Made by a program: the position numbers and the translations under genes. The notes beneath the pieces are model-generated. The model saw nothing but the letters and a program-made list of their open reading frames with translations. It searched no databases and was not told where the DNA came from. 64,000 nucleotides of DNA, taken from assembly GCF_947623445.1 (NCBI RefSeq), contig NC_135242.1:16740001-16804000 (forward strand), written 5' to 3'. Shown piece after piece: positions 1-15,200 of the stretch (within the stretch, counting starts at the first letter, position 1; each line of letters starts with the position of its first letter). Origin of the DNA: Clavelina lepadiformis (taxonomy: Eukaryota > Chordata > Ascidiacea > Aplousobranchia > Clavelinidae).

Positions 1-2629
1 TCACAACAATAGACCTGTGAAACATGTTGTCTGACGCGTTGTTATTATGTTTGGAAGACTTGTCTGCAATGAAGTCGTCCTTGAATAAAGTATGGCTCGA
101 TATTGTTATTCAGTCAATTGCGTCAAATATAATACAGTAGCAAAAATGACGAAAGTCTTGTGTAGTGTTTATTGCAATTGTGTAAATCACGCATCACGTG
201 TGTGATATGACAAAAGCGACTTTTATGCACTATGTCTATAGCCATGTTTTTGCATTGGTTACGTATTTTTGTATCAGTCACGCAGTTTTGTTTTTTCTGA
301 CATCACCTGTAAATAATTAATAATAAATCGGCCGTGACCAAGTTATTGGCGACTACCGAAAGATGATCGCAAATCGTGTGTGAAATAATAGAATGCGGTT
401 TGTGGCACGTTTCGAAAGCATATTTTGTTGACTTACGTTGAAATTCTTCATGACATTATGGCGCGTATAAAGCTTTTCGTTATTCATGGCCGAAAAAGTA
501 TAACTAGCAATTTATACCTATTGTATTTTCTGCTTAGGGCTTCAATCAAGTTTAATTTTGGCCACGTTTACAAAGGGCTATTATACAGGTTATACTATGT
601 TACTATGTGCTTCCACCTAATGTAAACCCAGGTTTTCGTTAGTTTCTTTATCTCCCAAAAACGGTTTCTAATAAAATTCGAGTTACAAATTACGGTACAA
701 GATCCGCAAATCACGGATAAGTGTTAGCCTCCTTTTCCCACAACGTCTCATGAATTAACCGGAAACATTTGGTATGGCAACAACAGCAGCTACGTTAGAG
801 AGTGCTGATATTTCACCACATCCTTTGTGCAGGTGGTTTGATGTCGACTAAGCGAAACCTGAATGACTGGCGAAATGTTTGGGTTCTACATGCCGCCGTT
901 GTCATAAACCAGACATCAGTGTTTTGGCGGAATTCAATATGTAACGATCGCATCTATACGCGCAATTTTAGTTAACCAAAAACTCAAGGCCATATGTAGT
1001 CGAAACGTAGTATATAGAAGATTACACTTCTCGTGAAAGTGGTGATTTTCCCCAGGTGTAAGGAAAGAAGACGTGAGATATTTTAAACTATTTTTAAACC
1101 AACACTGCCCGGACTATATTTTATTTTAGATTTAAGGAAGTACTATATAATTAGTTTCAGATTTAATTCTCTGACGTGGAATGTGTATGTCAAGTATTGC
1201 AAACTGCAGAAACTAATTAAACCCGGTGAGGCAAAGACAGGAGCTAAACGTATGCGCAGTCTGTGTACGTTGTGGGACACTGCATGGCACTTAGTCGTTG
1301 GTGCGTATCGGTTTCCTCAGGATACTTGGAGTGACTAGAATATGTAAAAAATTGTAAAATTTGTAAAAAATATGTAAAAAATTCGCACTTTCCTGACAAA
1401 GGTATGTCAACATTGCAACATAATACGTATTAGGACAGAAACTTCCAGATGCGCAAAGTAGCAAATGATTGTAAATAATGCATAACTTATACAGGATGTA
1501 GCATGTAGCATAGTATTGGTAATGTTACGGACGTCATCCTGTTCAATATACAGTTGATTGAGACACTTAGGATAATATCCGTTGACGTGATTGATAACCG
1601 TGGCACGCCGCAATAACCGAGCAAAAAAAATTCAGGAAATGATGTAATGTAAAATATAATAAGACCTAAGATAAACCAAGAAAGTATTTGCTAATTTAAA
1701 ACAAAATTGATCTTTCAAACTTCTGTCTGATCGACTACTGTAATTTACAAAAATTCAGGAATAATTTCATTTTTGCTTTATCCTGAGGTGATATGGGTGC
1801 AAAAAAAATGTCTGAAGGAAAAAAATCAAACCCTATATAAAAGCAGGTTCATCTGACAAAGCTTCAAAATAATTAATAATTACCTTCAAATTTAAAGGTA
1901 TACGAATTCGTGTTTTCATGTAACGTTTTTAATTTTAATTCATGTTGCATTTTGAAATTCAGAATGTAACAAAGCATAGGATATAATGTGCTAGGCCCAC
2001 TCACTTTTCACAAAAAATTCCAGTAAATCTAAAATTACTTGTCCATGAAAGACTTGTGAGCAAAACCTAACTAAGCTGGTGTGCCTTGAACTCGGTAAAT
2101 AAAAACACAAAGCACCATTTATATATGAGATAAACAGCAGTAGCTGCAATAATGGTGTACGAAGAAGCAGTGAAAGTAACAATATCATCATGTTATATGT
2201 TCTTCAGAAATGCAGTTGCAAATGCAATGCAGTTCATTGCTGCGGGCCGCTGTTGTATGTTGAGCTTGAGGATGTAGGAGTGAAGCGATAGCGGTGAATT
2301 CAATATTATTAAATTTTCGGAAATCAAGAAGTCAAGCTGTTTGTCGTTGGCCTATTATTGATACCGATTTTTATGTATTGCTTGGACTTACAGCAAACTA
2401 ACCTGAAAATTGTAGTAGAGTTGACATAGACTAAATCTTGCTGAAAATTAATCTTATTTGACATCGGGGCATCCACTAGAAAAAGTATTTTGAATAGTAT
2501 AGTATATGGTAAATATTTTGTGAGCTTTTTTGTGGCTTCCCTTGCGTAAATGAAATATGCGTTTGCACTTTCTCGCTATAGACAGGTCTATAATTTCACT
2601 TACAAAGTTACACACTGTACTGATTACAG
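1..2629. other. 5' flank or intron upstream of the collagen exons; no gene recognised
   Basis: This stretch precedes the first collagen exon I could trace. Because that exon opens in phase 0 directly after a splice acceptor, at least one upstream exon with the signal peptide must exist, here or left of the window. I found no convincing signal-peptide exon, cysteine-rich VWC-like exon or TSPN-like exon. The short open frames here have no recognisable content. It may be a long first intron or 5' flank. Confidence 0.4.
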
Positions 2630-3224
2630 GTGACAACGCACTTTCGACGAATAAGAGGACCACCCGGGGCTAAGGGACAGAAAGGACAAAAAGTAAGTGA
2701 AAAGACATGTTATTACGCAATGTTACGCAAAGTACGCAACATTACATAGTAAATGTAATGCCTTTAGATATATTTTGTGTTCTTGTACAAATAAACATAA
2801 TCAGCTGTGTAAGATTTCTGCAAATGCACATTTACAAAGGAAATAGTATAATAAGCGAAACATCGTGTTACGGATGGCTTTTTCAAAATTTAACCCTATT
2901 TTGTGCCATTACTTGCTCACATGTGCTTTGCACAAGCGCAAGTTATAAAGGATTACGGCAGAAATAATAGGTATATTATATCCTATACTAAAATGGCTCG
3001 TGAAGTAACAACCTTTCAGAAAAAAAATGCAAGATTTTTAAAAGGCATTAAACATATGCCTATTCATCTGACAGCGTATTTAATTGTCAGTTATTATTGT
3101 ACTTTCTCATAATTAACAGGGGGATAAAGGTGAAAAAGGGAGGGATGGACCAGCCGGAACCCGGGGTGATCCCGGACCGAAAGGAAATACTGAAATTACC
3201 AGTTACATCGTCGACGATGTCGAG
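2630..3224 (+). other. Collagen N-propeptide minor helix exons
   Basis: There are two exons, 2630-2692 (21 codons) and 3120-3224 (35 codons), both in phase 0. The first begins with about nine non-collagen residues and then [12 protein letters not shown]. The second continues [21 protein letters not shown] and ends in an acidic non-helical stretch ([10 protein letters not shown]). Together they give about 11 triplets, like the short helix of fibrillar procollagen N-propeptides. The next exon opens KAPAYP before the main helix starts. The lysine in this DVEK segment sits where N-telopeptide cross-linking lysines occur in vertebrate chains; that comparison is inference. No N-proteinase site could be assigned. 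Confidence 0.8.
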
Positions 3225-6200
3225 GTGAAATAGAAAAACACAGATGTCACAAAACTACATTTTGATAGTGCGGTTACATTTTAAGGTGTCCTGTTTTTAT
3301 ACGAGTCTATGCGTACCGGAATAATATCCTGTAAATGTAAGCACTAAAGCTGCTTTTAAATTAATTGTCTTTATAGAAGATTTCTTGAAAGCTGTAACCT
3401 AAAATAGCAGGCTTATTTCACCCTTTTAACCTACCAATTTACATCGAGTTGTATGTATAAATAGGTTATCTCTTTGCTGCCGTCACTATAACATGCCATT
3501 AATGTTCGAGATAATTTAACGCTAGGCACAATTTAAATTTGATCTAACGAAAATGGCTTCCAATTTAAACTATACGATTTTTAAATTACTATTCAGGTAT
3601 AGGCGCCGTTGTTGCCTTAACTATAACGCTTGATCGACAACGCCTATGTATGCCGGCAAGTTATATTTTACGGTGCGTTTGTCAACGGATATCCCTCCTG
3701 TGATTATTGAACCTGCTCTTGCGTATCGAATCTTTCAGCCGCCTTATTCACGACGTTTTTATTGTTGGCCTCTGAACGCAGTAGGGTTAAGACTGCGGCT
3801 TAGGGTTGCCGCGGGCTACGCAGTTAAGCGCTAAATTACATTCGTTTGACAGCAAACAATAATTTATTATTGAAAGTTGGTACTAGGTATAGAACACGAT
3901 TTTAGCAAAGAGTAATGTATGTGTGACAGTTGCTAGACGTCTAAATTGACACTGCAAAATACGTCAATTAAACGGCAAGGATTGTACTACAATACTGAAT
4001 ATGCTGGTTGCATTTTAGTTATTAGACTTTTCTATTTGCTTTAAAACATCTTTCAACTCTCAGAAGGCGCCAGCGTATCCAGGGCCACAAGGACCTCCTG
4101 GATTCCGAGGGGCAACTGGACCAAAGGTACATTCTATATTTCGTAAAAAGTATTGTGCTTAGCTTCATTTAATTCAAAGCTTGCTATATGTCATGATGTC
4201 AATTTCGGTACCCAATGTATTCACGTTGCATGCTTTTTTATCGCACTAACACTGTTCGATTCTTGAGCATTTACCAATAACTACCGTTTCTAATGTTTCA
4301 CAGACTGTTTTAATTTTGTATTAGCTAGTAAATCATTATGTCACATTTGCACTGTAGGGCCGACGTGGAATTCGCGGACCCGTTGGTGTAACTGGTAACA
4401 TTGGATTTGAGGTTAGTGTTGACGAAATATATAAGCATGAATGTTCTTGTTTCGTTTGCTATTTACGAAATACTATGTCAAATTAGCTCCTTGTATCGCG
4501 TGTTGTCTTTGACAATTGTGAGGTCAAATGTACGACAACGCGATATAGTTAACGATTTTCCATAGCCGCAGAAGTTTGTTGCAGCAATATTATCTATACC
4601 TGCTCGGCAAAATGGCGTTTTAGTTTCATTTCTAAGTAACGCACGGTATGATTATCATAGAACACCAACTCCTAACTTATTGGCAGTTTTTTTAATGAAA
4701 GCACAAAAATTATGAAAAATGTCATAAACTCGATTGTGAGATTACCCACCTGTTTTAGAAGCTGGTATCCACTATCCAGTGGCGTTAACCTGGCAAGTGT
4801 GTATCCCGTATAAGTTCTCATTCGCGGCAAAAAAATATTTTCTCAAGAACCTATAGGTTTAATCTGCTGTTTTATATCGCAATCGGCAAAGTTTTCAGTT
4901 TTGCTGAGGCGAGTGGATCTTCGGAGAGATACCAGGAAGTGCGAGTTGAGTTTGCCTTGACAATTATCCCTTAAAGCGTTTCATCCACACCGTGAAATTA
5001 TAGATATCTAAATCGCTGAAGCGCAATACCGTACGTAGCTTCAAACAAGAGCAAGGTGTTATATTTTACGATATTATTACTGACAGGCGATTTTGTAGTT
5101 AGAAATTTTGATTCCTTATTTTTTATTGCTGAAAAAATTAGCATAAGCGTGTCGAAGTCATTTGATACGCATGCCACTAGCACACTTTAAATCCATTAGT
5201 CAAACATTCCAAATGTCTGGTGTTTTAAGTTTTCATAGGCAAATCGACCTATTGTAAAACAGGGGTGAAGCGCTTAAGTTCTCCGACCCTTCACTATATC
5301 GTCATAGAAATGGTATTTAAAGAAAAAAAGTTCACGAGATTAAATTGCATTTGGTGTGTATTAAATTCAGCTTGGTGTATACTGCAGAGGCGAACTCGTT
5401 CCAGGCCATCAGCATGATAATTACCAGTGCCATAACTTTTAAATAATATTATTACTACTATATATATATATCACTAACTTATAATTACACGTGCCAACTT
5501 AAAAAGTAAAACTTATACTTACAAATATATCTGAGCATAAACAAATAAAGAGGGATAAATGTGAAGTTGATAAACTGTATCGTGCTTTTGCCTTCATTTC
5601 ATTAACTTCATTTCATTAACTAACGTATCAACTATATTTATACGGTACTCACCGACAATTTATTTGCAAGGTCGGTATGACGAAATTACATTAAGTCAGC
5701 AATTGCAGTTTGCCATAACCAAATCACATCCATTTGAATTATTATTGCTATGTTTAAAATACGGTGTTAGATAAATACGCCATGTGTTTAAAATCTTCAG
5801 AGCAGCATATCTTACCCTTGTTATGGTGCGTAATTTGAAATCGATTTTTTTGTTATCATAGGGACCACCTGGGTTGCGTGGTCCACGAGGCCGCAAAGGA
5901 GCGAATGGTAGGGATGGCGCCAAAGGAAGAAAGGGGGAGAAAGGTGAACTTGGAGAACCTGGATTTCCGGTGAGTTCCTTTATAATTAGTAATATAGCCA
6001 ATGACGGGGAACTCGTTTCGGTTTAAGTTTGATAAAGGACCAACAGTTGCGCATCGCCGTTAAATTGACTGATCTATGTTTTTGCGCACAGCAATAAGCA
6101 AAGAGTTTTAGCTTTTTTTGATAATTTTTTCGACATTGTTAGGGTGATGCTGGGTTAAACGGAAAACATGCTTATCCAGGAGAACAAGGAGATCAGGTGA

Positions 6201-9200
6201 GAAATTTTATTGCATTTTTTGAACAACGTTACCAACAGATACCGTTCATACGGTACATGGGTATTTGTAGTAAAAAATAGTTTAACTCATGTACGTCTAG
6301 ACCTAGAAGTTAACAGAATAACTACGCATATAGGTAGTTACGAGATCATGAAAAGATAGTAATTGTATATTTTTTTATTTGATAGGGACAACCCGGACCA
6401 ACAGGAAGACAGGGCTACCCTGGAGAAAAGGGAGAAAAAGTAAGTGAAGACCACATGAAGTATAGATAAACTTGTTCTCTAAGCACTTTCCTAAATCGCG
6501 TTTAAATGGGTGTTTTTGATAATCATACAAGCGCGTTTTGTAAACCGGAGTAAAAATTTGCGTAGGCCACTCTCAAAATATATATAATTTGTTCGTATAC
6601 TACAAAAATTTCAGTGCTAAAATGGGTCTATATGATCTGCTTTGTATGTCTTTAAATTTTAAGTATAAAACACTAATAATTGCCTTCAGTATATGCCATG
6701 GACTGTTATTAAAGACGTACAGTACATCGTAATTACTGTATACATGGCGTATAGCACAGATTTTAGAACTTCTGTCAACTAAATCGTCTTAAACTTAACG
6801 CAAAGGTTCTTAATTAGACAGGATAAAACCCATTGTCATGTTAGATAATTGTATATGTGTTATAGGGTAAACCTGGCATTCCTGGCGTCAAAGGCATCTT
6901 GGGATTCTCGGTAAGTTTAGGATTATAGCGACAATTTCTGCATTCGATTAAGTACATGCTTGTGATATGCTTGTATATACCACTTGCTAGATACAGCTGG
7001 GCTACATATATACAGTACATAGTGCTACAAACGTACATTCATGTGGCAGGATTGAAAGTAATCTTTCCAAAAACGCATGTTTTCCACTGCCTTGTACAAA
7101 ACATGAAATAATACTTTTATGATTCGTTTTGTTTACATTTTGGGGCGACATCTCTGACAAAACAGTCTCAAAATGGCAGCTATAGTCAAAACAAACGTGA
7201 TGGAAATAATAACCCATTTTAAGTCCTTTAAGTGTAGTCGTATATAACAACAATATTTGAACTTGAACTCATCTTGCTTCTTTACAGGGTCTGCAAGGAT
7301 TTCCAGGACCACCAGGTCCCCAAGGAATTATGGGAGAGATGGTAAAAGTTAGCTTACTTTTTATGTAAAGTATTTATTTCAATGTTTATGACAATATGAA
7401 TTAATCAGCGGCAATATACGAAATTTTAATGCAATATGACTTCTCTTTTGGAACTTGAACTAAACATTTAATATTGCAAAATAACTTAAAGAAATCTATA
7501 TGATATCACCCGACGTACCGTATTAGCATTGATTAAAGCAAAACCTTTATATATCACCTCCGTTAATTTAACTTAATGTTACAGGGAAGGGAAGGTCTTC
7601 CTGGTCGGGAAGGACCAAGAGGAACATACGTAAGTAGAATTTCAGTAATCAATTGTAGTATCGGGTTATTTTATTATTATAAAACAAATGTATGCGCAAT
7701 GCCGTGTCATCAAAGCATTTACATTCGTAATTGTTGTTAGCTGTTTGCCATATTGGGCAGAAATAGACAATGCATGTCCATTTTACAGGGTAGACAAGGC
7801 TTACCAGGCCCTACAGGAGCAAAAGGGAATAATGGAACCCAGGTAATTATGTTCATTTTAAAATCAAAAAATTACCAAGTTTAGTTTACAGTAATTCATA
7901 ATGCCATCGCGTTCAAAAACCTTTTTTTTTGAATTAGCTTGTAGTTTCACACTATTAAATATAAAGTTGCATTTAATATATAATAGGGTGAGGTTGGTTT
8001 ACCTGGAGTAAGAGGAAGAAATGGACGCCAGGTAAAAGTTATGAAACCGTGCTGCACCTTTACGTTAAAACAAAATTTCGGTAAAACGATTTGTCATGTT
8101 TAGGGTGACCCGGGACCAAGTGGGTCTCCAGGACCACAGGGATCAACAGGGGGCAACGTAAGTGAACTGATTTGGTACATTGGAAACTTCGTTGTTCATT
8201 GGTGACAGCTTGAACTCAACCAGCTTTCAATATGTATATTACATTTTTATAGCCATTTTATTTGTAAATTCCAGGGACAACGAGGAAGACACGGCAGAAG
8301 GGGCCATAAAGGGAAAAGGGTAAGTAAAAAACATAACAACATTATAATAATCTTTTCTTAAAATTCTCAAGGTATAGTTTGAATTTAACTTACAGGGTAT
8401 TCCTGGAGTCATTGGTAAACCGGGACTACCAGGAAAACCGGGCAAAAAGGGTATCTCAGGTTATAGAGGACAAAGGGGGCCTCCTGGCAACAGGGTTAGT
8501 GTAGTTTGGCTGCAGTTATGTTTCAATTTTTTGACAACCGTTAGAGTCATTTTGTCCACATATCCACAGGGTAACCCAGGAAGACCTGGTAGCGAGGGCG
8601 CACCTGGCTGGAAAGGAGAAAGAGTGAGTCTGAGTCTCCCTATTGGATGCTGTAAAATACAAGTGTAAACGTTTGTCAGTGTTGTAATGTTGTTGATTTG
8701 CGAACTAGCTTCGACATAACTTGCAATTCATGGAACCGTTTGCTGCGATTCCATAACGTGCAATGCATACTATGTACGATTGAGAAATTTTGCATAATTT
8801 AATGCGTGAAACGCAGGGACCGCCTGGAAGAAAAGGCAGACGAGGAATCCGTGGTCCTTCCGGTTCCAAAGGAATCCCTGGATTTGTAGGTCCATATGGC
8901 CCACCTGGATGGCCTGGTGAAAAGGTAGACCCAACAATACGATTTTTATATGGTAACTATTTCTAATAAACTTATAATATTAACAATTGAACAAATAATG
9001 ATGATGATCAAAAGGTGAATGTAATAATGGTAAACTTACCATAGTACAGATCTATTTTGTTAAGATATATTTAGGTACTATCTGAAACCTTTTTAAAACA
9101 AACGAAACTATATTTCAACAGGGCGAAGTTGGGTTACAGGGTCCTACCGGTCGCCGGGGCCAAGATGCCACACCAGTAAGCGTTCATACGGAATTTTTAC

Positions 9201-12200
9201 ATTCTTATGTTCCCATAAAGCCTTCTACGGTTACTTCACTGAAATATTTCTGTTATACTTATTAGCGTTATTTTCTCACAGGGGGATCCCGGTCCAGACG
9301 GCTCATCGGGGAGGCCAGGACGCAGGGGGAAACGTGTACGTATTATACTGTTTACATGCATATAAAAATTGATGGGTAGTGTAACAATTAAACACACTTC
9401 CAACTTTGTCATAGCAGCAATGTTGATTATTAAATTATTCTGTTGCAGGGCAAGAGAGGGAGAAGGGGCTTAAAAGGCCAAAGAGGCCCAAGGGTAAGTT
9501 TTTTTCCAACCACCTGACTTGTACATAGTTACATAAAACCATAGATCTCAGCCTTTACCGATTTCAATTTTCACTTCAGGGAAAAAGAGGAAAGCGAGGG
9601 TCTCGTGGAACACCAGGAGATCCTGGTATAAAGGTTACATAGAAACATGTTTATTAAATGTTCAATATGCCACTGATATTCCACGTGGACGACCTGTAAC
9701 ACTTCCGTCATTTTATTTTAACTTGATTATAGTGTTCTGTTGTTTTTCACCATCAACACGTTGTAGCTTTTATAGAAATAAACACTCCCAGCACAGCTCC
9801 TAATGTCATATTGTTTTTATTATTTAGGGAACAAAAGGAATAGCGGTAGTTACTAACGGCCTCAAAGGAGAAAGAGTAAGTTTTTTTCAATATTACAATA
9901 TGTAGCCGTCTGTATTTTCTACAAATCGCCTTTATTTATTTACTGTTTTTGTCGGTAGGGTCAAATCGGCGACATCGGATTTCCTGGGCTAAAAGGAGAT
10001 CGTGGAGATGAAGTGAGTAAATAAATAAGGAATAAAGATAAGGTATAAGTAATACAAAGGAATAGGTGGAGAATTGCTCTAAGTTAATGATTATTTAAGG
10101 GTATTCCTGGAATCCCTGGTGCAATCGGATCCAGAGGGGCGTGGGGATTAAGAGTAAGTAACTCGTGTATTAACATGGTTGAGTATTTGCTACACACAAA
10201 AATGAACTGCACTCCAGTTATAGCGATCAACGAACTTACACTACAGCCATGCGTAGGATACTTTATACCTATATAGTCCTGAACTGTTGCATTGGTTTCC
10301 TACTTTAACCTTTTCAATAATCTTACTGTATTTATTGCTTTCTAGGGTGCACCTGGAAAGCAAGGGGATCCAGGATTGCAGGGGGAAATCGGTGCGTATG
10401 TAAGTAAGTAAAATGAAATTGCTACTTTAAAGTATTGTGTAGCTTTCATTCGCATTAAAAATTATTTTTATAAACAAACTATCTCTGAAATATCTGTAGG
10501 GAAAACGAGGACCTCGCGGTAAAAAAGGCAAACCAGGTCTCGAAGGAGAAAAGGTAGGCTACACCATGGTAACCATGATCTTGCACTCATGGTTATAATT
10601 TGTTTTGACGTAATCCTTTTTAATCGGTTTAGTAGTAATTAATATCTTATAAAGTTAATTGTTATTTGTTATCATTTACCACTTTGATCGAATTTATGGC
10701 TTAACGTCAATACCGTTGATAATGATTTTTCTATTATTACAGGGATCTGCTGGTCACAACGGTTTAGATGGAATGTCAGGTTTACCTGGCTTTGAGGTAT
10801 CATTATTCATTACATTAAAGACAGATTGCGCTTAATTTTAAGTAACAAAGTAGCTTAAAGTTAACTGTTCATTAAATTAAAATTCCCATTGTTTAACAGG
10901 GGCCTCCTGGTCTAAACGGACTCCGAGGACCACCAGGACCGAAGGTATGTATGATAAGGACTGCTTTGTAAATGTTTGTTGGCAAATATGTTCACGACAT
11001 AAATATTTTACTGCAGGGAGATAACGGTGGGCCAGGACCACCCGGGTACGGAGGTGAACAGGTGAGAAAATAATTCGTTATCATTTGTTTTCTGTCGAAA
11101 ATAAAAAGCTATATTCTTTGCACAAAACATATTAAGGTAATATATTGATGCAATAGAATGTTTGTTTTCGGCAGGGTGATCATGGTCCAAAAGGAGTTAC
11201 CGGGGCGGATGGGTCTCCTGGAGAAAAGGTAAAGCATTATATGATGATGCTTTTCCGCTAAGATTCAACCAATTGAAAAAATTCAGATCCTAAACTAAAT
11301 GAAAATGTTGTGGGGAATTCATGAAAACTCAACTAAGCTTACAAATTTTGTAAATTCCTAACATTTAATTTTAAATACTTTTTAAATCATGGTAACATTT
11401 GTCACGGTAAACTTCTCTGTGTTTAGGGGAATAAAGGAGGTGCTGGACCTATTGGAAGTCCAGGATTTAAAGGAGAAATGGTAAACAGACTTTAAATTCT
11501 TCTATTTCTCTATGACATACAATATTCGTTTACCTTTCCTGTAAGTTTCCTTGGAACAACAATAATTACATCAGATCTTCAAACGCTACTTGCTTTTGGG
11601 ACATATTAACATAAGCACTTTTTCTTTTACAGGGCCCATTCGGATTTCCAGGCCGACTAGGACCAAAAGGAGCCAAGGGCGAACAGGTTGCTAAAGAAAA
11701 AAATCCCTATTAGAATTATGATTTACTTCGTGACTTTCAAAGAAAGCTTAGCTTTCTTACATCTTTTAACTCATAGGGTCCAAGAGGAGACTGGGGGAAA
11801 ACGGGAAAATCAGGAAAAAGTGGAGTACCGGTATGTGTAACAGCATAAGTTAAATTCCAACTTTAAATACTTTCCTTACAAATTTTATTCAAATCTTAAG
11901 GGTGAAAATGGTGTAACCGGAAAGGCTGGGAGAAAGGGATATAAAGGATTAAAAGGAAATAGAGGAAGAGCTGGTCAACCTGGGCAACCTGGACCAGTTG
12001 GATGGCAGGTAAAAAATGTTCAGTAATAATACTTTATAGCCATGACAAAATACTTAACTGAGATGTGTAAGCCTAACATAAATTATCGTTTTTTGGTATT
12101 TTCGATCTAAAAGGGCGATGTAGGTATGCGGGGTCGAGAAGGAAAATCCGGAAACTTAGGAAAGAAGGTAAAATTTTTCTGTTAATATTGGTACACGAAT

Positions 12201-15200
12201 AAGGTGTTTCAAAAAACTGTATAATATATATCTATTTTAACAGGGATTACTGGGGATTGCAGGCGACAAAGGCAATACCGGATTGAAGGGGATTAAAGTA
12301 GGTTTACGTTTTACAAATTAAACTATAACGTTTTAACAAATAGTTGCAGACTCACTTTTTGGCACAATTGTTTTTAAGTCTTAATTGTTTGTGAAGAGGT
12401 CTTTGAAATATAATTGAAATTTATGTATTTTATCTGCTCTTTATAGTGATCTATAACTAATCATTTCATTATAAATTTTACTAATGGAAGGGTGAAGCTG
12501 GCGTAAGAGGACTGATGGGTCCGAATGGAACTCTGGGTTTAAAGGTAAGTGTAGTTTGTGAGACTTTTGTGTAATTAAAGTCAGTTAACAGCATTTTTCA
12601 CGTAAAAAATTTTCTTTGTTCTTTGACAGGGAATTCAAGGCGATAGCGGACAGAAAGGAGAAAAGGGCAATCCTGGAGAAAGGGTGTGTTAAAAAGGTCT
12701 CTTTATCTTGGTTATCCTATAGAACAACTATGTCTATGTTTATACCGTTTAGGGTACAACAAGCGACAGTGCAGGGCAAAGGGGCGAAGCAGGAGCTCCT
12801 GGATTTCCTGTAAGTTTAATCACGATCTATAAACTGTCCTGAATCTGCTATGCATTGAAAATGTTACTATGTTATATATGCAGGGTACAGCAGGATTACC
12901 TGGGCTTCCGGGAGAAATTGGTCCACCAGGTGATAAAGGCGACAAGGGAATAGCTGGGATTCCTGGTAAAAAAGGAGGACCTGGCATTCGGGTAAACTAA
13001 TTTGAAATCAGCTTTTTTCTCTCGAAAATAATTTCCAATACCAAACTTATGTCTTCACAGGGGTTGAATGGCACTCGCGGTGAAAAGGGTGACCGCGGTA
13101 GAAACGGATCAATAGGGTTACCGGGACCATCTGGCGCAAAGGGTGAATTAGGTCATCCTGGTGTTCAGGTAACACCTAAATTTTATGCAGTTATCAAGTT
13201 TGTTATAAGTTTCTTAACCACAAAGTCATATAGGGCCCACCAGGAGGAAAGGGTATTCCCGGTGAACCTGGAATGCAAGGAATTAAGGTAAGTGGTTAAT
13301 AATCACCGCGCCCACAGCCTCAAAATTGACAGATTAATTTGCTGGTCGAACACAAGGAACGGAAATGAGCCGTTGGTGAAGTTAATTCCATCGACTTATT
13401 CGTTCCCCACATTCGACCCGCTACTGACACCTCTGCAAAACCATGAAAATATTGATTAAAAATTTAGCCGCTATTTTGTTTAGTAAGCAATTGTAACATA
13501 GATAAAACGAAACTTGTACAAAACAGGCAGCGCATACAACAAAAACGATTACACTAATAAGCTGTGCATTACTGTATTTTTTTTACAGGGACAAAGCGGG
13601 AAGACAGGATTGAAAGGGAAATTTGGCACTAAAGGACTGAAGGTAATGGGCTGCCTTGAAGTTACTAATATAGTAGCTTTACCTCAACGGTATACATTTA
13701 ACCCTGTGATAGTCAAAATAATGTAATCTTGTAATGATACAATTAATAAACGTCGTGCTCAATTTTTTTATTTTGCAGGGGGTGAAAGGACCCAAAGGTG
13801 GTAACGGATTGCCTGGTTCTGTTGGAGATAAGGTGCTCATTCTAAACTAAACCAACACTAAATGCCGTACAACTACTTCTTTGGAAAATGCATTACTATT
13901 ACTAAAATCGTATTCGTACAAAAATGTTGGCCAATATTGTAATATATCACTATTTCAAAACTTAATTAAATCCAACGCTAACACAGGGGGAAATTGGCGC
14001 AAAGGGACTGGAAGGAGTACAGGGCACAAGTGGAGAAAAAGTAAACTTCAAATAACTGTATTCTCTTAAACTGTTTTTTTCCTTAAAGGCATTAATTCAT
14101 ATAATTTCATTAAACCTTTCAAGTTTATTTTTTATCCAGGGTGACGCAGGTATGCCAGGTAACAAAGGCATAAAAGGAAGGAAAGGAGAAATGGTGAGTG
14201 GAATAAGAAATGCTTTGAATGTCAGGTCATCTTGTATTTTGATAACTTTATTTAATGTAATGAGAATATTTAGCTTCATTATAAATAAAGACATTCAGCC
14301 AGACTGAACATGTTATTTCTTATATAGGGATTGCCCGGAAAGCACGGATCTCCAGGTTTACAAGGTGAAATGGGATTAAAAGTGAGTCGATAAGATACAA
14401 GCTTACATTGACGATCGTGTAGTCGAAACTTGATCTGTAAACAGTTTGAGCATGAGGTAATGTATTGTATGTCATGTCATAATAAAGATATGAAATGACT
14501 AGAATGTAATCATTTTAGGGTCATCGAGGAAAAAATGGATCACGCGGACCGACAGGCCTTGTTGGGGGTTATGGTCCAGCTGGTTCATCTGGTGTGAACG
14601 GAACAACTGGAAAATCTGGGGAAAAGGGACAATCGGGAGATAAAGGTTTTCAGGGACTGAAAGGTGCCCTAGGAAGAAAGGTATATCATAAAATGACAAG
14701 TTATAATAGAAAAAAAAGTGCCAAATCATCATCAATTCAAAATTAAACTATACATTACAGGGGAGTAAAGGCAGTGTGGGTAATATCGGTGAAAGAGGTC
14801 CTAAAGGATTAGCGGTAAGACCTGCAACAAACTTTGTGAAAAAGTCCGTAAAGCAGATAGTCAAGAATTTAAAAGTACTTCGTTAACGGATAGTCACAAT
14901 TTTAAACTACCATTTCTCTCATAGGGTTTGGAGGGCTCACTTGGAGAAATTGGAAAGCAAGGGCCAATGGGGCCAAAAGGACCTGACGGGGGGAAAGGAG
15001 TTGCTGGAATAATGGTACGGAAGAAAAACATTAACGCCTCACTTAGTTTCAAGTATTTGCAAACATTTTCAGATGTCACATTCGTTTTCAGGGCAAATTA
15101 GGAGATGTGGGAGACATAGGGCCAAAGGGACCGATGGGAAAAAAGGTAGTTAAATTTTCAAGTACGAAAACATTTCCTTTGGAATTCAATACGGTTTTTC

